Assembly (NCBI RefSeq): GCF_963855985.1
Contig: NC_087114.1
Coordinates: 2,505,001 to 2,569,000 of the forward strand
DNA from: Ostrinia nubilalis
Taxonomy: Eukaryota > Arthropoda > Insecta > Lepidoptera > Crambidae
Direction of reading: 5' to 3'
DNA: 64,000 nucleotides
The notes under the pieces are model-generated. The model did not search any database, had not been told where the DNA came from, and saw only the letters and a program-made list of their open reading frames with translations. Made by a program: the position numbers and the translations under genes. The first letter of the stretch is position 1, and each line of letters opens with the position of its first letter. Below are positions 13,301 to 22,300 of this stretch, piece by piece.

Positions 13301-16300
13301 CGGACGACGAGCAGGTGGACCCAGAGCGTCGGATACCGGAGAAACTCGGACCCCGGCGAGATTCAAAACGGATGAAACGAGGTACGTGGGATTCTGATAA
13401 TTTTAACACTCTTTTCGATCAAATGAGCATTCTCGCGAATCTCTATATTGTATAAATAGATTGAATAACGTACCCACAACCATCTTATACAATTCTAACG
13501 GCGGCCCCGTCAGCCCCAATCGCAAACATTACCAATCAAAATACGTTGTTAGCATCACCACAATCGAACGATAACTCTTTCTGGTACGAGTTTCTTAATA
13601 AATACCCCTTTAAAAAGGCTCATTGTGCTCATAAAATAAAGCAACTACAAATACTTTACCACATCAACAAAGCACTTTAAACTACAACTATTAGTAGACT
13701 GGGCGGCCACCCCCAACACTGAGCCAGCTTACAGCTTGAATTATTAAATTCTAATGTTTTTTGCAAATTAAAGAAGCTTAATAAGTATGACAAAATGTGC
13801 TAAGTGCATCGAACATGTATACTTCTATTTTGCAACAACAAATTGTAATGTGACATGCAATAAACGTTTTTTGAATTTGAACATGTCATGAGCGTATCCT
13901 GGCTAAGATGCCTAAAAGCATTGTGCGAGGAGCACCCTCCCAGTGCTGGATTTTTGTTCGGTAAAATCACCCTGTGCTCGTACTGGTGATATCTAAAAAA
14001 TAATCCGACCTTGGTTCTCTAGCCGGTCACTTCAAGCAAAATCAAAACATAATAATAATATCTTTATTTGCTTAGACTGATTAAATTAGTTCTTACAAAT
14101 CGTCAAATACTAATAAGTAAGTAACCTTTACCTACACATCTTATTATCTTTAAAGCAAATACATAAGCCTCAAAATAACTCCCTTCGATTTAGAACAAAA
14201 AGCCAAGGATTCCAAATCAGTCCCTTCAGGTCCCCTTGACGACCAATAAGTCAAATGACCATCCACTCAGCAAATTCTATGGAAGCTGCCTTTGAGCGTA
14301 CCTATCTTGGGCATTGGCAGGCGTCATCATTCTGCGGAGATCAACCTGTTACCTGACAATGGTTCCAGGGATGCGTCTGCCATTCACCTCCAAGTCGGTG
14401 CTTGCCCCTGCACCTGCAACGCCGTGCTTTATTCAGCGTCTTAACACTCTTGACTGTCTAGCGCTGACCAAATAAGAATAGCAAAGTCAAATGACTCTCC
14501 ACTCAGCAAATTCTACGGAGGCTGCCTTTGAGCGTATCTTAGGCAGTGGTAGGCGTCATCAGACTGCGGAGGTCAACCTGTTACCTGACAATGGTTCCAG
14601 GGATGCGTCTGCCATTCACCTCCAAGCCGGTGCTTGTCCCTTCAACGCCGTGCTTTATTCAGCGTTTTAACACTCTTGACTGTCTAACGCTGACCAAATA
14701 AACCGAAATCCTGTTAAAACAGGTGCTGAAATTACCAGATAAGGCACCGCTCAGCATGAGCCTGCCCCTCACAATATTGCTTCGCAAGAAGGACAGACCA
14801 AACAACCTATTCTATTAAACGTCCTAATCAGTAGATACAATTATGTAAGTATTGATCCGATCTGAAGTAGTTGAATGCTAAATTCTAAATCTGGATGCAG
14901 ATACCGATCACAGAGACACCGCCGGCCTCTCCGCATGTCTTGTGAAGGTACCCTAAAATTATCAATCTCTCGTTCTCTACTGCATACCGAAAAACATTGA
15001 TACAATCACAAACTACTTACTAAACATCGTCACCTTTGACAAACCAGACGAGACAGCAACTACTAGAACGGAAGGTTAGTGTGTAACATTTTATCTTCTG
15101 GAACACTTTAAACCTTGTCAATTACGTGAACTCAGGTTCAACAAGTCGTCATCTCTAAGGGTTTTGTCGGTAAATACGAAATCTATACGACTCAACAAGT
15201 GCCTATAATGGTAAGCTTGATCTCCAGTGAGTGCTCATCACAACTCGACCCCACACATAACCGATCCAATACACAAGACTCCAGCCCAGCATCTCTTAAC
15301 AACCATCTGGATGTCTACAAAATATCAGAAATCATAATCAGCGATGGGGGATTTCTCATTCTTTCATTCATTTCATGTGCGTTCACTAATTTTGCTATCG
15401 GACAATCAAAGCATAGCCTATACTCGAAACTAAGGGAGGAAGGGGCACATTCAGAGCCTCTATTGGAACTGTCTCTCTAACTTTTCAACTTGAAAAACAT
15501 CACCTCCTTCCGGTTCAGTCGGGTAAAAATAGCTCTGACAGCGCAAAATATTATCTCCCAGGTCGATTCAATCAATTTTATCTGACGATGATCTAGGTCG
15601 ATTTACGGGGAAAACAACCTACTTAGTGGCATCTCCTGGGTTCAGATCCAAAGGTAAATATTCCAAAAGTTCGGGAAATTAGATATCCAGAGACCCCACA
15701 GAGATTCACCAGCATCCTTTGCAACGACTTCTACCAGGGTGGCTATGGTGGTAAACTAGGCTAAATCTTTGCTGTCCCGTTTCTCACCACAGCAAAAGGT
15801 ACCTGCTTAGCACCTCGAAGTGACCTTTCTGGCTTTTCTTAGCAGGGCTCGAGGCCGACCCTCAAAATACGGAATCGTCAGGATCAGGTAACATGTAATT
15901 TTTTTAGTATGTTGAGTTGGGGGTAATAAGGTATCGTTCCTAAAACATACCTGGCAAAATTCCACTTTAAAAACTTATAAAATAACCTGGCCTTGGTGGT
16001 TAAACTAATGGCCTAAGGAAAACAGTCGTAGCTATATACTCACCTCTTGAAGCTCGACAGCAAGATTTATCTGCTAGACTAAATCGTTTATCTACTCTTC
16101 TACTACCTTTATGCCCTGTGGGTCTCAACAAAATTCACTTTAAAATCGCAAACCAGTCGAAGGATGGTCGATTAGCCCTCTTTTTTCTATATGAAGTTAT
16201 AACGTATCCAATTTTCGATTCGATCAAAAAGTGCTACTTATCTAGGGGGGCTGGTATTACTAATCTAAAACTATATTAAAGATAACTTTAATTTAACTAA

Positions 16301-19300
16301 GCATAAAAGCTTAACCAATTTCACTTCCTGATAAAGGCCTTAAACCCAACAGTAGGTATCTAAAATGTGACCTTTACGAGGCTTCTCGCAGACTAGCTTA
16401 TGTATATTTTTCTCCTACCATCTACATCAGCTGCTGACATGACAAAACATAGTCTCACCTGAATAATTTCAAGATTAAGTTAGTAAACCTTGACCTACAA
16501 GTAAATTCGGCACCGTTACGGCATCATACAAACAACTGGGAAAAATGACAGCAAATCCCAAAAAACAACATAGGTATGCCCTTGCTACGGTTGCGTAAGT
16601 TACTGGAATCAGGCGAGCAGAGGCGAACAGCGGAATATAATAACACATTATTTATTTATTTAATACTAGGAATCTACATGAATAAAAACAGTATAAAGGT
16701 TGTTGGATTTAAAACCTCTCCTGGCATTGTCGACTTCGTTGTGGCATCTTTAATTTGGGTTGATATTTAGCCATAGATGAAATTATTTAATGAGATATTG
16801 GCGTAGGCAGAACAATACCTAATAGCAATATTATAAGGCACTTTTATTAACTGATCTACGACCGATACACCAAATAACATATTATTCAATTAATAACTTT
16901 CAATCAACAGATCTAAAGCATGTTGGATACTCTTTAATCACATCGTACGCCTGTATTATAAACTTATGTTGATGACTCGCATGAATCTTACTGCCATGCG
17001 GGCAAATTATATCTATACACACTCAATCTGCATTTTAATGAGGAAAGAATTTCTGAATTCAGTTCAGTAGCTTTCCAGTTTATTCCTCCTACTTTGTGAT
17101 ATTAGTGCTGCTCTCACTGGGCATTTAGAACAAAACATGTTAATACCCTGAAATTAATCATGTTCTAATCTAGTTCTGTTACAGAAACTCGAAAACTTTC
17201 ATCACATAGCGCCACTGGTAAGTAGTCACCAGGAGCTAATAAACAAGTCTCTCACCAGATGCTGTGCATCGTCACATGCCGAATAATAGTACAAGTTTTA
17301 CAAAACAATTAAACTTGTATTATTGAGCAGAGACGATGCACAGCATCCCAAGAAGGCCTCCTGGTGAGCTCTCTATGAAGAACTCCGAGCAAGCTCGCCC
17401 CCAGGTGACTAAAATGGCGGCAAACGGAAGTAAGTCAAATCAATTCCTATTAAATAATTGCGGAAATGACGTCATTTAAGGTATAAAATGGTTAAAAACT
17501 ACACCGGAAGTAGACGCATCTCTCTCTCACCAGATGCTGTGCATCGTCTCTGCTCAATAATACAAGTTTTATTGTTTTGTAAAACTTGTACTATTTTTAA
17601 AACAGTTGGAGCCTGGCATACCACAGGAAGAAAATCCACGGACAAACGGGACAAGGTGATGCCAATTCTACGACCAAAATACCCAGAGAAGATTACAGGT
17701 GTGTGATACCTCTTACCTATCTCGTACCAGGCCTGGCTCACTCCGCGCGGTACATCCGATAATTACCTACAGCGAAGCGCCCCGCCGGCGGGTATTATAT
17801 CAGTCGAGTGTCACGCGCGTACCCGTCAGGACGCTGGCGTGCGTTGTAGTACCGAATTCTATGATCGAAGTATTATTACAAAATGGACATAAAGAGAAAG
17901 AAATATTATTGTGCGGTGTTCGGGTGTTTCAATTCGAAAAGAAATCTACCGGATTTATCTCCTTTTTCGCTTCCCAAAGATGCTGAAAGGTATGTTGGCC
18001 ATGTAGGTAATCAATAATTCTTAGGATAGTATAGGAACCTAACCTACCATGACTACTGCTCAGAATGCGTTCGTTCGTTTCAGCAAATTAATGACGTCCA
18101 CTGCTGGACAAAGGCCTCTCCCAAGGTTTTCCATAATGAATGCGTACTTACCTACATACGTACCTCATTACAAATAAGTATATTAATTATTTTTTTACTA
18201 GACACTACTAGACAGCAACCCTAACAGCGTAAGAAGAGTTCAGAGGCACGCGATAGAAAAAGACAAAACTTGTAGGTGAATAAAATTGTAGGTACGTAGT
18301 GCTGTGCGAGCTGAATTCCACTGTATCGCGTCGTAGCAAGACTCGCATTTATTTAAATCGTCTTGCGGAGTAATCCTTCTGTACCTGTACTATTACTTAT
18401 TCTGTGCTCGTACATAGATCGTTCATCCACGAAGACGCGCCCCACTATTCTTCCGCTAATGTTTGAGTGTTATCGGTATACGCTAAATGATCCATGAGTG
18501 CACACGCACACTACAATAATAACGCTCGGATCAAACTCCCCGCACCCCGCGCGACCGAGACCAAAAATTGATGAGGCGCGTCTTTGTGGATGAAACGATC
18601 TATAACATAGGGGTTACTTAAAAATTAGAGATTTTAGGTGAAAACGGGCAATATACTACTAAGCGGAGTCCTGCAAAAAAAAACAGTTCTTGAAAAAAAC
18701 GGGATGACTCGAGACTACCTATATTGATGACTAGCGGCCGCACGCGACTTCGTACGCGTGGATCCCGTTTTATCTCCTTCATCTATCTTACGCGGTTTAG
18801 ATTTTTCATACAAAAGGATTTTCCCGCTAATTCCCGCTCCTGTGGGAATTTCGGGAATTTCTTGTTGTAACTAAGCTTTAAGTTTACTAAGGTACCTACA
18901 TGCCAAATTTCAAGTGTCTAACTTAAGGGGTTTAGATTTTTCATACAAAAGGATTTTCCCTCTAATTCCCGTTCCCGTGGAAATTCCTAAGTATACTATA
19001 ACCTGCCCAGGAGTATGAAGAATAATTGTACCAAGTTTCGTTAAAATCCGTCGAGTAGTTTTTGTTTCTATAAGGAACATACAGACAGACAGACAGACAG
19101 ACAGACAGACGGACAGACAGACAGACAAAAATTTTACTGATTGCATTTTTGGCATCAGTATCGATCACTAATCACCCCCTGATAGTTATTTTGAAAATAT
19201 ATTTCATGTACAGAATTAACCTCTCTACAGATTTATTATAAGTATAGATGAGTTTGTTCCGGCGTTTCTTCTCAGCGCTAGTAGGGCCCAAAAGATAAGG

Positions 19301-22300
19301 AGACATGTAAAGTGCCCCATAAGGGCTACCTTTTCTTTTTTTATTATTTACTATATTTTGACGTTGATAAGTGCCACTTGTGGTCTAAACTAAATAAATA
19401 TTTTTGATTTTGATTTTGACTCCTTGGGGAAGAGCCCTTAGTTTGGAACAGAGTTTAAGTGCATCTTAAGTGACAATAGGAGTTACTTTACAATAAAAAT
19501 ATAGTTCACGAATATTTGGTTTTAGGATACCTTGTCGTGATTGCGATGAGGTGCTGCCAAACAAAACTGCACTTTATAAACACAGGAAGAAGGAACACAG
19601 TGACATGACCTCGTCACTGGCTGCCAATAATGAACCAAGTATGTAATGTTGCTATTTATCATCTATGTGCATTGTGCATCGAGGCGACAATAGCGTTTTT
19701 ATATATTTTTATATTAAATATACAGTTTTTCACAAGTGAGAGGGAATGGAATTTTTAAAACAAATTCCCATTGGCCCCCAGTGGGAGAATAAGCACCGGG
19801 CTAGTTTTATAATTCCGTTTTTCTAAGGGGGAGTTCTAGGGCATTATTGTAAATAAATTCCCATATGCCCCCAGTGGGGACAAATGGGAATAGCTAGCGG
19901 GGAAAACTGTTGATTTAGGCTACGCTCTAGTCCGATGGTTATAATTTAATAACAGTGATTGTAATTTCGGTTTTCTAGCTACTGTATGGTGTGGCGCGTG
20001 CGGTGCGCAGTTTAATTCGCGCGTAGCTTTGGACGCGCACACTCGCTCCCACACTAACACAGCCGTCGCTTCTGTGGCCTCTTGCGCTAAGTGCGGAGAC
20101 AGTTTCGCGCACATCTCTGACCTGCACAAACATGTTGAGTAAGTATTGTGTGTTTATGGTTTATGCTAGGCTATACAGGGTGGAATTTTGTAATGCCACC
20201 TGGAGGGAAAGTACCCTTAATACTGTAGGTAGATAGAAAATTTTACTGAAAGAAAACATTCCCTTATTTTTTTAAAGAAAGAGAACTGCATTAGTTGAAA
20301 ACTAGTTGGAATATTATACGGCCTTATCGTCAGGTATTGAACATTGTTTTCCACAGTTATCTTTGTACTAAAACGTTATGATGATGACGTTCGACGACCA
20401 TATCACGTCTACTGTTGAACATAGGCCTCCCTCAATGATTTCCATGATGGCCGGTTGGTAGCGGCCTGCATCCAGCTGATCCAGCGCCTTCCTGCTACCC
20501 AAGAGGTTGTCGGTCACCTTGTAGTGGTACATGGGCAATATGGGCATCCATATTGCCCATGTACCACTACAAGGTGAACCGAGGTAAGGTCTGGAGTGAA
20601 GGCCATGCGGCCTTCATTCCTGAATCTTTCTGCCCCATTGGCCGTCAGTTCTGCGTACTATGTATCTTGCCCATTGCCATTTCAGGTTGTTAATCCATCG
20701 AACTTTAATGTATCCAATCCATGTTTGAGCCTCACTATTCCATATCAGTAGCGCACAGTGTCGGCGGCGCGCGCACGCGTGCCCGGTGTGCGCCCGATCG
20801 TTCCGCAGCGCGTCGGTGCGCGACGAGCATCTACGAACGCACACGGGCGAGCGGCCTTTCCCTTGCGATGTTTGCGGGCTGGCTTTTAGGCGGTGAGTTG
20901 GATTCTTATTACTGATTTGTTATTATAACTCAACACCGACAACTCTACTACCTACAACTTAATCCTTGACAAATCGTCCCCTGACAACTGGACTCCGGAA
21001 AACTAGACACTACTCCTGGCAACTCAACCCCGAAAACTCGAATCCGATGACTCGACCCCCGATAACTTGACTCCTTAACTCAAACCCGACCACTTGACAA
21101 CTTGACTCCTAGCAATTTGATTCGACGGTTAGATCCTCTATAACTCGAACTCCAGCAATTTAACTCCCGTCAATTTGACCCCCGATAACTGTCAACACAA
21201 GCTTTACAACTATATGACACATCAACCCCACCCGTACTCTACCAGCTCCAAGGCTACCTATAAGTTCCAGAGAATTCTAGTTATCTGGAGAAAAACAAAA
21301 AAATTCTGAAGATCCTGCTAGTTTTATTTCCCATTTGTTACGTTTTAACTCGAAGAATATTTCTAGATTAACAGCGATGCGTAACCACCGGCTCATCCAC
21401 ACGGGTGTACGTGCGTGGGCATGTGAAAGATGTCCCAAGAGGTTCCGTATACGATCCGATCTACGCACGCATGCACGGCTGAAGCATCCCGCTCACTTGG
21501 CCGTTATTGAAGTGAGTATAGTTTTGATATTGTATCATTTAACCGTATGGTTTAGAGAAGATTATGACTACCCCACTCTACACGTCGATGCCCTTATATA
21601 TTATAAGAAAAGACTGGAGATTTTTTTTATCCACAACAAGGAAGCTCATGGCCTGTATCTTACCTGATGGAAAGTGATGAACAGGCCGAAGGCGGAAGCG
21701 AGTTTCACCCGGATCCTCAATCACAGAGGAACTGGCTATCTTACCTCCCAACTGCCGGAACACAAAATTAAATATGCGAATATCACGCCTCACCAGCCCC
21801 TGACTAGCGTGCAGCGTGTTCCGAATCCTCCATTTGCCTCTGGTAAATTAGAGAGGGTCGTCGTGTTATCGTGTTCCACTGCTTTTGAGACTAAATGACA
21901 TAACAATGACAATAATGAAGATAACAGGAATTGGATTTAAAACAACATGAATCACATTAAAATATCCTGAAATTCCTACTCATCAGCTCAGTTTAAATAC
22001 ACCAATTCTGTTTCTACTGCGTCTGATTAATTAAAGCTTCGATATCAAATTTCTCCGAACTTCTTTCTATCCATTTTTTTTTCTCTTTGATTCTACGTAT
22101 AATTAAAATTTGTTAAATTTTATACCCCTGGGTTTTATAGAGGTGAAAACTATAGGCTTTGACCAACTACACTGTATCTATGCAATTTATATATTTGTAA
22201 GCTGTTTGTTTTCTGAATAAAATAAAATAAAATATTAGTTTATTTTTTTTTAACCAGATACGAGGCCTCAACCCGACTCCGGACGAAGTGATGGAGTATT

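Larger units (their letters stand above)
12926..17288. mobile_element. 4.36-kb element with perfect 40-bp TIRs, family unknown
   Basis: The left end TATTATTCGGCATGTGACGA... (12926-12965) is the exact inverse of 17249-17288. If TA is counted as the target duplication the TIR starts TTATTCGG. Inside: a GC-rich promoter-like left part with TGACGTCA (about 13013), an ORF at 13243-13455 with a donor-like GTACGT after codon 46, a 236-bp tandem duplication at 14248-14702, and mostly AT-rich non-coding sequence to the right end. No transposase motif was recognised. It lies in the intron between zinc-finger exons 10 and 11. Confidence 0.65.

Noticed and set aside
19081..19168. Cys/Leu/Ser-rich small protein
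   Set aside because: Translation of a CAGA microsatellite.
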